Positions 35,622 through 43,146 of a DNA stretch of 64,000 nucleotides are shown one piece after another. The DNA is taken from positions 215,001 through 279,000 of the forward strand of contig NZ_BSEV01000010.1 in NCBI RefSeq assembly GCF_027922005.1, written 5' to 3'. Source of the stretch: Streptosporangium carneum (GTDB lineage Bacteria; Actinomycetota; Actinomycetes; Streptosporangiales; Streptosporangiaceae). Each line of letters begins with the position of its first letter. Position 1 is the first letter of the stretch. The position numbers and the translations under genes are program-made. The notes under the pieces are model-generated. The model saw nothing but the letters and a program-made list of their open reading frames with translations, was not told the origin of the DNA and did no database searches.

Positions 35622-35897
35622 TCAGCCTCCGGCGACCGCCGGGATGATGGAGACTTGAGCGCCGGACGGCGTCGCCGTGTCGAGGTTCTCCGCGAAACGG
35701 ACATCCTCATCGCCGACATAGACGTTCACAAAACGGCGAATCTTGCCCGTTTCATCAAGAATACGGGCGCCGATCCCCGGGAAGTCCGCATCGAGCTTCT
35801 GGAGAACGTCGCGCAGGGTCGCCCCCTCCGCGTTCACCTCGGCCGAACCGCCGGTGTACGTACGGAGAATCGTCGGAATCCGCACAGAAACGCTCAT
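35622..35897 (-). CDS. MoaD/ThiS-family sulfur carrier protein, CysO/MetO-like
   Basis: A 91-residue beta-grasp protein: MSVSVRIPTILRTYTGGSAEV at the N-terminus, FVNVYVGDEDVRF in the middle and the C-terminal AVAGG. The final di-glycine is the site that is adenylated and converted to a thiocarboxylate. Sequence and length strongly resemble mycobacterial CysO. Here, however, no cysM or Mec protease gene is adjacent; instead the upstream gene is a threonine-synthase homologue behind a SAM riboswitch. This context suggests that the thiocarboxylate feeds homocysteine rather than cysteine synthesis. The gap to the upstream gene is only 22 bp, so the two are co-transcribed. Confidence 0.9.
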   Translation of the reverse strand: MSVSVRIPTILRTYTGGSAEVNAEGATLRDVLQKLDADFPGIGARILDETGKIRRFVNVYVGDEDVRFAENLDTATPSGAQVSIIPAVAGG

Positions 35898-35919
35898 AAT
35901 TCAGTACCTTTCACGAGTC

Positions 35920-37182
35920 CTAGGCGACGGCCGCACGAAATGCGTCGAGGGTCGGCCTGATGACGGCGGTGGGACGCGCGTGGTCGGCCACCGCGTCGAG
36001 GGTCTTCAGACCGTCGCCCGTGTTGAGGACCACCGTCTCGGCGTCGGGGTCGATCTGCCCCGAGGCGACCAGCTTACGCAGCACGCCGACGGTGACCCCG
36101 CCCGCGGTCTCGGCGAAGATGCCCTCCGTCCTGGCCAGCAGCCGGATCGCCTCGACGATCTCGGGGTCCGTGACGTCCTCGACCGCGCCGCCGGTGCGCC
36201 TGGCGATGTCGAGCACGTAGGGGCCGTCCGCGGGGTTGCCGATGGCCAGCGACTTGGCGATGGTGTCGGGCTTGACGGGCCGGATCACGTCGTGGCCGGC
36301 CTTGTAGGCGGCGGAGACCGGGGAGCACCCCTCGGCCTGGGCCGCGAAGATCTTGTAGGGCCTGTCCTCGACGAGACCGAGCGCGATCAGCTCCTTGAAC
36401 GCCTTGTCGATCTTCGTGAGCTGGGAGCCGGAGGCGACCGGGATGACGATCTGGTCGGGGATCCGCCAGCCGAGCTGCTCGGCGATCTCGTAGGCCAGGG
36501 TCTTGGAGCCCTCGGCGTAGTACGGCCTGAGGTTGACGTTGACGAAGCCCCACTTGTCGCCCAGCTCGTCGCCGATGAGCTCGGAGCAGAAGCGGTTGAC
36601 GTCGTCGTAGGTGCCCTCGATGCCGACGAGCTTGCCGCCGTACACGGAGGCCATGACGATCTTGGCCTGCTCCAGGTCCGCGGGGATGAACACGCAGGCG
36701 TCGAGCCCGGCCCTCGCGGCGGCCGCGGTCACGGCGCCCGCCAGGTTCCCGGTCGAGGAGCAGGACAGGGTGTGGAAGCCGAAGTTCCTGGCCGCCTCGA
36801 CGGCGATGGCGACCACGCGGTCCTTGAAGGAGTGCGTGGGGTTGCCCGAGTCGTCCTTCACGTGCAGCGAGCGCAGGCCCAGCTCGCGCGCCAGGTTGTC
36901 GGCCTTGACGAGCTTGGTCCAGCCCGGCGCCATGTTGGGCTTGGCGGCCACGTCCGCCGGGACCGGCAGCAGGGAACGGTAGCGCCAGATGTTGGTCGGC
37001 CCCTCGGCGATCTGCTCCCGGGTCACGCGCCCGAAGTCGTAGGCGATCTCCAGGGGCCCGAAACACTCGAGACAGGCGAAGCTGGGGCCGAGCTCGTAGC
37101 GGGCGCCGCATTCGCGACAGGACAGCGCGGCAGCCGGGCCGAAGTCGAGCGAGGTGGTGGTTTCAGTGTTCGCGAGCGCCAT
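35920..37182 (-). CDS. threonine synthase homologue, probable OPH-dependent homocysteine synthase
   Basis: A 420-residue PLP fold-type II enzyme from ATG 37182. The N-terminal zinc-ribbon-like pattern is C-x2-C-x11-C-x2-C (CRECGARYELGPSFACLEC). The PLP lysine lies in DSGNPTHSFKDRVVAIAV, and the phosphate loop region SCSSTGNLAGAV follows. By similarity alone this is threonine synthase, which converts O-phosphohomoserine to threonine. Two facts argue for another acceptor: a SAM-I riboswitch controls it, and the next gene encodes a thiocarboxylate-type sulfur carrier. The inferred reaction is O-phosphohomoserine plus carrier-COSH to homocysteine. I recall a reported actinomycete MetM/MetO pair of this kind but could not verify it. 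The genuine thrC would be expected elsewhere with hom and thrB. An in-frame ATG at 37203 is an alternative start. Confidence 0.85.
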   Translation of the reverse strand: MALANTETTTSLDFGPAAALSCRECGARYELGPSFACLECFGPLEIAYDFGRVTREQIAEGPTNIWRYRSLLPVPADVAAKPNMAPGWTKLVKADNLARELGLRSLHVKDDSGNPTHSFKDRVVAIAVEAARNFGFHTLSCSSTGNLAGAVTAAAARAGLDACVFIPADLEQAKIVMASVYGGKLVGIEGTYDDVNRFCSELIGDELGDKWGFVNVNLRPYYAEGSKTLAYEIAEQLGWRIPDQIVIPVASGSQLTKIDKAFKELIALGLVEDRPYKIFAAQAEGCSPVSAAYKAGHDVIRPVKPDTIAKSLAIGNPADGPYVLDIARRTGGAVEDVTDPEIVEAIRLLARTEGIFAETAGGVTVGVLRKLVASGQIDPDAETVVLNTGDGLKTLDAVADHARPTAVIRPTLDAFRAAVA

Positions 37183-37207
37183 GAAGCGAGGCCTTTCCCT
37201 CATCTTC

Positions 37208-37232
37208 GTCTGCGACCACCCTGGTCACAGAC
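37208..37232 (-). promoter_or_regulatory. expression-platform hairpin of the SAM riboswitch
   Basis: Just after the aptamer and before the start codons, an 11-bp stem (one G-U) with a GGG loop can form; its upstream arm uses the last bases of the aptamer. Competition between this hairpin and the aptamer closing helix is a plausible switch. There is no T run, so control is more likely at translation initiation than by termination. Confidence 0.45.
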
Positions 37233-37335
37233 CGGAATTGGCACCTGTCCCGGCCGACCTCGCCAGATCGCGAGTCTTTAACCGGGAGGGTTGCCGGGGC
37301 TTCGCAGGGCCGGTCCCTCCACCCCTCTGGATGAG
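37228..37335 (-). ncRNA. SAM-I (S-box) riboswitch
   Basis: Read leftward, the leader contains the diagnostic core CTCATCCAGAGGGGTGGAGG, then GACCGGCCCTGCGAAGCCCC, GGCAACC, a variable stem, and AGGTGCCAATTCCGG. These are the conserved SAM-I positions (AGAGNGGNGGAGGGA, GCCC, GAA-CC-GGCAACC, GGUGCNAAUUCC). The class senses S-adenosylmethionine and in known cases shuts off methionine or cysteine synthesis and transport genes. Its presence ahead of a threonine-synthase-like gene is the main clue to that gene's real role. Confidence 0.92.
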
Positions 37336-37373
37336 CAATATGTAGTTGTGAACCTGACGCGCAGGTCTCAAGC

Positions 37374-37379
37374 ACTCTA
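37374..37379 (-). promoter_or_regulatory. -10 element for the riboswitch transcript
   Basis: On the minus strand TAGAGT lies about 40 bp upstream of the aptamer, a good match to the vegetative actinomycete -10 (TAGRRT). A -35 is not clear. Confidence 0.45.
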
Positions 37380-37448
37380 CCTCGCCCGGTCGGGATCCTG
37401 ACCAGGCGTCTCATTGGGCGAGACAGGGCGTGTCACTGATCGGACAGG

Positions 37449-37477
37449 CCCGCGGGCGGCGGGCCGCCGCCCGCGGG
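37449..37477 (-). terminator. GC-rich hairpin after the sigma factor gene
   Basis: CCCGCGGGCGGCGG (37449-37462) and its complement (37464-37477) form a very stable hairpin 15 bp after the stop of the leftward sigma factor gene. There is no T tail, so this is a tentative terminator. Confidence 0.45.
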
Positions 37478-37491
37478 TCCTTGAGGACGGG

Positions 37492-38052
37492 TCAGAAGCC
37501 GTAGGCGTCGCCCAACGCCCCCTGGACGTACTTGCGAGCCTGGTGGATGCGGGACTTCGCGGTGCCCAGCGGGATGCCGAGCTGCTCGGCCACCTCGTTG
37601 TAGTCGAGCTGGCAGATGTCGCGCAGCACCAGCGCCTGGGCCAGCTCCGGCTTGTCCGTCTCCAGCGCCTCCATCGCGTCGAGCAGGTCGAGCCGGGAAC
37701 CGGCGATCACACTCACCCTGGCGACGTCCGGCTTGTTGTGCAGCGGCAGCTCGTCCGAGCTCTGCTCGGCGGCGCGCCGCTTCAGCGAGCGGTAGGTGGT
37801 GCGCGCGCAGTTCGCGGTCACGATGTGCAGCCACGTGCTGAAACGCGCCCGCCCCTCGAAGCGGCCGATGTTGCGGGCCACCGCCAGCAGGGTGTCCTGG
37901 GACGCCTCCTCGGCGTCCTGCCGGTAGGGAAGGATCCGCCCGCAGTGCCGTAGCACGTCGGGCTCGATCCGCTTCAGCAGCTCGCCCAGCGCCCGGTGGT
38001 CGCCTCCGGCGGCTGCGCGGGCCAGGTCCTCGGTCGTCTCGTCCAGCGCCAT
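37492..38052 (-). CDS. ECF-type RNA polymerase sigma factor
   Basis: A 186-residue sigma-70 family protein with region 2 (RILPYRQDAEEASQDTLLAV, ARNIGRFEGRARFSTWLHIV, TANCARTTYRSLKRR) and region 4 (LRDICQLDYNEVAEQLGIPLGT then AKSRIHQARKYVQ). Regions 1.2 and 3 are absent, as in ECF sigma factors. No anti-sigma gene is adjacent on either side. It is divergent from otsA, with about 100 bp between them. Confidence 0.9.
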   Translation of the reverse strand: MALDETTEDLARAAAGGDHRALGELLKRIEPDVLRHCGRILPYRQDAEEASQDTLLAVARNIGRFEGRARFSTWLHIVTANCARTTYRSLKRRAAEQSSDELPLHNKPDVARVSVIAGSRLDLLDAMEALETDKPELAQALVLRDICQLDYNEVAEQLGIPLGTAKSRIHQARKYVQGALGDAYGF

Positions 38053-38154
38053 CACGAGCCCCCATCAGCGGTCACAGTCGCTCGACATCCTACGGTCGCC
38101 GGTTATGTTTGGTTAACCTTCGGGACAAGCACGTCCCTAGGCGAGGGGATCAAA

Positions 38155-39579
38155 ATGAGTGCGATTTTGGTGGCCTCGAACCGCGGCCCCGTCTCCTTCA
38201 CCCTGTCTGAGGACGGCGCCCTGACCATGCGCAGGGGCGGCGGCGGCCTGGTCTCCGGCCTGTCGGGGGTGGCCACCGACCTCGACGTCCTGTGGGTCTG
38301 CGCCGCCCTGTCCGACGGCGACCGCAGCGCCGTACGACTGGCCCCCGGCGGCCGCCTCGACCAGGCGGGCTACGAGACCGGGGCGCTGCGGATGCTCGAC
38401 ATCCCCGCGGCGACCTTCCACCGCGCCTACAACGCGATCGCCAACTCCACCCTCTGGTTCGTCCACCACCTCCTCTACGACACCCCGAACCGGCCCCACT
38501 TCGACGCCAGGTTCCGCAGGGAGTGGGAGTCCTACCAGGCCTACAACGAGGCGTTCGCGATGGCGCTGGCCGAGGAGGCCGCGCACGGCGCGAAGACGAT
38601 GGTGCAGGACTACCACCTGGGCCTGGTCCCCGCCATGCTCAGGGTCGAGCGGCCCGACCTGCGGATCGCGCACTTCTCCCACACCCCGTGGGCCCCTCCC
38701 GAGTACTTCAGCCTGCTGCCCGACGAGGTCGCGACCGAGCTCCTCGAAGGCATCCTCGGCGCCGACCACGCGGGGTTCCTGACCGCCCGGTGGGCCGGGG
38801 CCTTCATGGACTGCTGCGAGAGCGTGCTCGGCGCCGAGGTCGACCGTGCGGCCCTCGGCGTGACCCACGGCGGCAGGACCACCCGGATCGGGGTGCACGG
38901 CCTCGGCGTGGACGGCGAGGCGCTCTGGGCGCGGGCCTCCGAGCCCGACGTCGAGTCCCACATGGCCGCCCTGCGGGAGCAGGTCGGCGACCGCAAGCTG
39001 ATCGTGCGGATCGACAGGACCGAGCTGTCCAAGAACATCGTCAGGGGTCTGACCGCCTACCGGGAGTTCCTGGCGGCGCATCCCGAGTGGCACGGCAGGG
39101 TCGTGCACCTCGCCTTCGCCTACCCCTCGCGCCACGACCTGCCCGAGTACCGGGAGTACACCGCGGCGGTCCAGCGCTGCGCCCTGGAGATCGAGGACGA
39201 GTACGCCACCGAGGACTGGGACCCGCTGATCCTCAACGTCCAGGACGACTATCCCCGGTCGTTGGCCGCCTACCGCCTCGCCGACGTGATGCTGGTCAAC
39301 CCGATCCGCGACGGCATGAACCTGGTGGCGAAGGAGGGGCCCGTCCTGTCCCCGCAGAGCGCGCTGATCCTGTCCCGCGAGGCGGGAGCCGCGGCCGAGC
39401 TGGGCGAGGACGCCCTGCTGGTGAACCCCTACGACGTCTCGGCCACGGCCCACGCCATCCACGCGGGCCTCGTCATGCCCGAGGCCGAGCGCGCCCGCAG
39501 GGGAGGCAGGCTGGCCTGCGCCGCGACCGCGCTCCCCCCGCACCGCTGGTTCTCCGACCAGCTCGCCGCCCTCACCTGA
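38155..39579 (+). CDS. otsA: trehalose-6-phosphate synthase (GT20)
   Basis: A 474-residue enzyme from ATG 38155 with CGAGGGG as ribosome site. GT20 hallmarks: N-terminal LVASNRGPVSFTL, the glucose-6-phosphate/UDP region MVQDYHLGLVPAMLR, HFSHTPWAPPEYF, the RIDRTELSKNIVRGLTAYRE motif, and LVNPIRDGMNLVAKEGPVLS near the nucleotide-sugar site. It transfers glucose from UDP- or GDP-glucose to glucose-6-phosphate, giving trehalose-6-phosphate. The phosphatase gene otsB lies 2.2 kb downstream on the opposite strand, so the two are not one operon. Acts in osmo- and desiccation protection. Confidence 0.94.
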   Translation: MSAILVASNRGPVSFTLSEDGALTMRRGGGGLVSGLSGVATDLDVLWVCAALSDGDRSAVRLAPGGRLDQAGYETGALRMLDIPAATFHRAYNAIANSTLWFVHHLLYDTPNRPHFDARFRREWESYQAYNEAFAMALAEEAAHGAKTMVQDYHLGLVPAMLRVERPDLRIAHFSHTPWAPPEYFSLLPDEVATELLEGILGADHAGFLTARWAGAFMDCCESVLGAEVDRAALGVTHGGRTTRIGVHGLGVDGEALWARASEPDVESHMAALREQVGDRKLIVRIDRTELSKNIVRGLTAYREFLAAHPEWHGRVVHLAFAYPSRHDLPEYREYTAAVQRCALEIEDEYATEDWDPLILNVQDDYPRSLAAYRLADVMLVNPIRDGMNLVAKEGPVLSPQSALILSREAGAAAELGEDALLVNPYDVSATAHAIHAGLVMPEAERARRGGRLACAATALPPHRWFSDQLAALT

Positions 39580-39834
39580 GATCCGCCCTCCTCAGCCGCC
39601 GTCTGTCTCCCCGGGACCACCCCGCCCGACCAGCTCACCGCCCCGCCCGGGACCTGCCCTGTCGGCTCCCGCCCCGCCTGGGATCCGCCCCGCGGACTCT
39701 CGCCCCACCTGGGCCCGCCTTTTCCGGCCGGCTCGCCGTCCCGGACGGGTTCGACTTCCGTGTCCCGCCCTGCTCCCCCAAGTCTTTTTTGCTGTTACGT
39801 GAGATAATTTCAGCGGACTTTTCGTCATAACTGC

Positions 39835-41208
39835 ATGTCCGGGAGAACAGTGACCGCGCCCGCCCGGCTCACCCGTGACCGCCCGACCTGGCTTCTCTAC
39901 CTGCAACTCGGCGCCTTCGCCACCTACCTGTACAGCCTCAGCGCCGCCCTGCCGATGCTCAGCGCCGAGCAGGGGGTCTCACAGACGGTCGCGGGCCTGC
40001 ACGGCACCATGATGGCCGTTGGCGGCGTCCTGACCGGTCTGGCGCTCCCCTGGCTGACCAGGAGGATCGGCCGCCGTGCCGCGACCTGGACGGGCCTGGC
40101 GGGGATGAACGCCGGGGTGCTGCTGGTGACTCTCAGCGACGCGCTGCCGGTCACGCTCCTGGGGTACGGCATCGCCAGCGGGATGGGCTCCATCAGCCTC
40201 TACACGGGCATGTCCGTGCTCAGCGACCACCACGGCCCCGCGGGTCCCGCGGCGATCAGCGAGGCCAACGCGGTCGCGGGGACCGTCGGCCTGGGAGCGC
40301 CGTTCGTCGTCAGCCTCGCCGCGCAGAGCGCGCTCGGCTGGCGGGCGGCACTGCTGGTCACCCCGGTGCTGACCACGGTGCTCGCGCTCACCCTCGGCCG
40401 CGCGTGGATCCCGGAGCGGGAGGACGCCGGGGCCCGTGCGGGGCGCGGGAGACCCGAGGAGTCCGCAGGGCACAAGGAATTCGAGGAACACGGGGAACAC
40501 GGACGGCTCGCGGAGCGGGCGGACGCCGGAGCCCTCAGCGGGCGCGAAGGGCACGAGGAGACCGGCGGACACGGGGGCCCCGAAGCGTCCCGGGGCCCCG
40601 GAGGGCCCGTGGGACACGGCCAGCGCGGCGGACGCGAGCGGGACAGCGGGGGATCCGGGCTCGGCTGGCGGTTCTACCTGGCCGGAGCGGTGCTGTTCTG
40701 CTGCGTCGCCCTGGAGTTCTCCTTCAACCTCTGGGCCGCGAAACTGGTCACCGACCGGACGGGGCTGTCCCCCGCGGTCGCGGCGACCGCGCTGACCGCC
40801 TTCACCTCCGGGCTGGCGGTCGGGCGGTTCGGCGGGGCCAGGCTCGCCCTGCGGATCCCGACCGCTCCCCTGCTGACGGGGGCGCTCGCGCTCACCGCCG
40901 CCGGATGGCTGGTGTTCTGGACGAGCACGAACCCCGTCCTGTCGTACGCCGGGCTCGTCCTGTCGGGGGTCGGGGTCTCCCTGCACTTCCCGCTGGCGCT
41001 CTCGCGCGTGCTGACGTCCGCGAGCGCGCGTCCCGAGCGGGCCACGGCCGCGAGCTCGCTGTTCGCCAGCTCCGCGGTCGGCGTGGGACCGTTCCTGCTG
41101 GGCGCGCTCGCCGACGCGTTCGGCACCCAGCCGGCCTTTCTCCTGGTCCCCGTCCTGATCTCGCTGGCCGTGTGCGGGATCGCGGTCAGCTCCAGGTCGC
41201 CGAGGTGA
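39835..41208 (+). CDS. MFS transporter with an inserted hydrophilic Gly/Glu/His loop
   Basis: A 457-residue MFS protein (12 helices) of the cyanate/nitroimidazole-like (CynX/YycB) type: TWLLYLQLGAFATYLYSLSA, LTRRIGRRAATWTGLAGM and a second half starting near GWRFYLAGAVLFCCVALEFS. Between helices 6 and 7 there is an unusually long hydrophilic loop of about 75 residues rich in Gly, Glu, Arg and His (HEETGGHGGPEAS). ATG 39835 and GTG 39850 both fit; the GTG has the better GGGAG ribosome site. The gene ends 23 bp inside the oppositely oriented secreted-protein gene. Substrate unknown. Confidence 0.83.
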   Translation: MSGRTVTAPARLTRDRPTWLLYLQLGAFATYLYSLSAALPMLSAEQGVSQTVAGLHGTMMAVGGVLTGLALPWLTRRIGRRAATWTGLAGMNAGVLLVTLSDALPVTLLGYGIASGMGSISLYTGMSVLSDHHGPAGPAAISEANAVAGTVGLGAPFVVSLAAQSALGWRAALLVTPVLTTVLALTLGRAWIPEREDAGARAGRGRPEESAGHKEFEEHGEHGRLAERADAGALSGREGHEETGGHGGPEASRGPGGPVGHGQRGGRERDSGGSGLGWRFYLAGAVLFCCVALEFSFNLWAAKLVTDRTGLSPAVAATALTAFTSGLAVGRFGGARLALRIPTAPLLTGALALTAAGWLVFWTSTNPVLSYAGLVLSGVGVSLHFPLALSRVLTSASARPERATAASSLFASSAVGVGPFLLGALADAFGTQPAFLLVPVLISLAVCGIAVSSRSPR

Positions 41209-41785
41209 GCACGTCGACCAGCCGCGAGTTGTCCCACACGTCCACGACGAGGATCTTCGACGTGGGCAGGAACCACTCGCGCTGGTGGAAGGTCGCGGTC
41301 TGCTGACCGTTGCTGTGCTTGACGCACCGGCCGAACCACCCCCTGAACTCGGCCTTGTGTCCCCGCCCCACCTGGCGCAGGCCCGTGGCGTACGCCTTGC
41401 CGAGGACCTGGCCGTGCCTGCCGTCGAACGGGCAGGCCTGGACGTCACTGGCGGGGTAGAAGGGCTGGTCCGGCGTGTAACGGGAGAAGCCCTCGTGCCC
41501 GTACTTGAGCAGCTTGGGGCCGAAGATCCAGAAGGCCTCGCACTTCGGCGTGAAGTAACCCCCCGAGGGCTTGGCGCACGCCCCCGTCACCACCTTGACC
41601 CGGTCGGTGTCGCGGTAGACCACCCAGCTCGAGGGGATCCTGAGGTTCATGCCGCGGAAGGAGAGGGTCTGCGTGGCCGACGCGGAGGAGGAGGCGGAAG
41701 AGGAGGCGGAGGCGGAGGCGGTCATCGGAGCGACGATCATGGCGGCGCCGGCCAGCGCGGCGAGTGCGAGGGAGCTCTTTCTCAT
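41186..41785 (-). CDS. secreted protein of unknown function
   Basis: From ATG 41785 the product is 199 residues: MRKSSLALAALAGAAMIVAP is a classical signal peptide, followed by a Ser/Ala-rich linker (SASASSSASSSASA) and a mature domain with LSFRGMNLRIPSSWVVYRD, KCEAFWIFGPK, four cysteines (likely two disulfides) and a beta-rich end. I do not recognise the family. The 3' end overlaps the convergent MFS gene by 23 bp. An earlier in-frame start exists but the signal peptide argues for 41785. Confidence 0.75.
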   Translation of the reverse strand: MRKSSLALAALAGAAMIVAPMTASASASSSASSSASATQTLSFRGMNLRIPSSWVVYRDTDRVKVVTGACAKPSGGYFTPKCEAFWIFGPKLLKYGHEGFSRYTPDQPFYPASDVQACPFDGRHGQVLGKAYATGLRQVGRGHKAEFRGWFGRCVKHSNGQQTATFHQREWFLPTSKILVVDVWDNSRLVDVLTSATWS

Positions 41786-41820
41786 GGCGGGGAAGCTATC
41801 GGCCCCCACTTGTCGATGAC

Positions 41821-42588
41821 TTAACTCCCAATGGCATCGGCGATCGAGCCGAGCAGGTCCATCACCCCGTCGGGACCGTCGACGACGATGTCCGCCTCGA
41901 CGGTGATCTCCGCGGAGCCGCTGAACACCGTCACGCCGGGCAGCCCCGACGCCCTGACGGCCGCGAAGGCCGCCAGGTCTCCCAGGTCGTCGCCCGCGAA
42001 CAGCACCGAACGCGCGGCGCGCTCGGCGAGGAAGGCGCTCAGCGCCATCCCCTTGTCCACCCCCGGAGGCCGCAGCTCCAGCACGAACTTGCCCGGCTCG
42101 ACCGCGAGCCCCGCCTCGGCCGCCAGTTTGGCGACCGGGTCGCGCAGCGCGTCGAGCGCGGCCTGCGGCTGCGCGGCCTGCCTGGTGTGCACGGCCACCG
42201 ACCGTTCCTTGTCCTCGAACCTGGCGCCCTCGATGCCCGAGATCAGCGGGGGCAGCTCGGCCCTGACCCTGGCCAGGCCCGGGTGGACGGGCGGCGCGGT
42301 GAGCGTGCCCGCCTCCCAGCGTTCGAGGCCGTAGTGGCCGAGCACGACCAGTCCCGGCACCCCGGCCAGCGAGCCGTACTCGACGGCCTTCGCGGCGGGG
42401 CGGCCCGTCACGATCACCACGGCGCCGATCCGCTCACCCAGTCTGGCCAGCAGCGCGGGACCGCGTGGATGGATCCTGGCCGCGTCCGGGTCGGGCACGA
42501 TCGGGGAGAGCGTGCCGTCGAAGTCGAGGCCGATCACCGCTCCCGCGGGGTCGGCCAGAATGGCTCGCAGTCCTTCGGGGGTCTCCAT
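41821..42588 (-). CDS. otsB: trehalose-6-phosphate phosphatase
   Basis: A 255-residue HAD phosphatase from ATG 42588. Motif I IGLDFDGTLSPIVPDPDAA, VVIVTGRPAAKAVEY (motif II), and LFAGDDLGDLAAFAAV (motif IV), with the OtsB cap motif KFVLELRPPGVDKGMALSAF between. It converts trehalose-6-phosphate to trehalose, completing the pathway started by otsA at 38155. It lies downstream of the DUF3263 gene on the same strand (about 100 bp). Confidence 0.93.
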   Translation of the reverse strand: METPEGLRAILADPAGAVIGLDFDGTLSPIVPDPDAARIHPRGPALLARLGERIGAVVIVTGRPAAKAVEYGSLAGVPGLVVLGHYGLERWEAGTLTAPPVHPGLARVRAELPPLISGIEGARFEDKERSVAVHTRQAAQPQAALDALRDPVAKLAAEAGLAVEPGKFVLELRPPGVDKGMALSAFLAERAARSVLFAGDDLGDLAAFAAVRASGLPGVTVFSGSAEITVEADIVVDGPDGVMDLLGSIADAIGS

Positions 42589-42691
42589 GACGATGCTCTC
42601 CCGATCCGTCGTCGGCCCGGCGCTCTGCCCGGCTCGTGGACACGTTCCGGCGTCAGGGCCGCCGGGCGCATGACCGGCCGTACCCCGGAGA

Positions 42692-43030
42692 TCAGGGGCG
42701 CAAGCCCATCCTCCTGGCCGCGCGGTCGCGCCTGCGCGTCTCGCGGAGCCTGCGCAGGCGCTTGACCAGCATCGGGTCGTGGGCGAGCGCCTCCGGTCTG
42801 TCGATGAGCTCGGCGAGCAGCTGGTAGTAACGGGTGGCGGAGACGCCGAAGGCCTCGCGCACCGCCTGCTCCTTCGCGCCCGGGTAACGCCACCACTGAC
42901 GCTCGAAGGCGAGCAGCTCCCGCTCCCGGTCGGTGAGAGGCCGCGAAACCGGCTCGCGAGGAGCCTCGTGGGAAGCCTCACGGGGAGCCTCGCGGGGAGC
43001 ACTGTCACCGGGAATCGGTGCGGTGTCCAT
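42692..43030 (-). CDS. DUF3263 protein
   Basis: From ATG 43030 the product is 112 residues. The N-terminal 30 residues are repeats of APREA(S/P). The DUF3263 domain then reads LTDRERELLAFERQWWRYPG, FGVSATRYYQLLAELIDRPE and DPMLVKRLRRLRETRRRDR, a small helix-turn-helix-like, basic actinobacterial domain of unknown function. It precedes otsB on the same strand, a pairing I recall from other actinomycetes (unchecked). The DNA encoding the APREA repeats contains matching short direct repeats. Confidence 0.85.
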   Translation of the reverse strand: MDTAPIPGDSAPREAPREASHEAPREPVSRPLTDRERELLAFERQWWRYPGAKEQAVREAFGVSATRYYQLLAELIDRPEALAHDPMLVKRLRRLRETRRRDRAARRMGLRP

Positions 43031-43146
43031 TGCCGTCCTCCTCGGTCGAGCACGTGGCGACCAGGCCACGTCCGCGGGCCCGATGCCAGGATAGTCGGGA
43101 ATTTCCTGCTGTTCATGACCGATGTGGAGACGTACAGTCACCAGAT

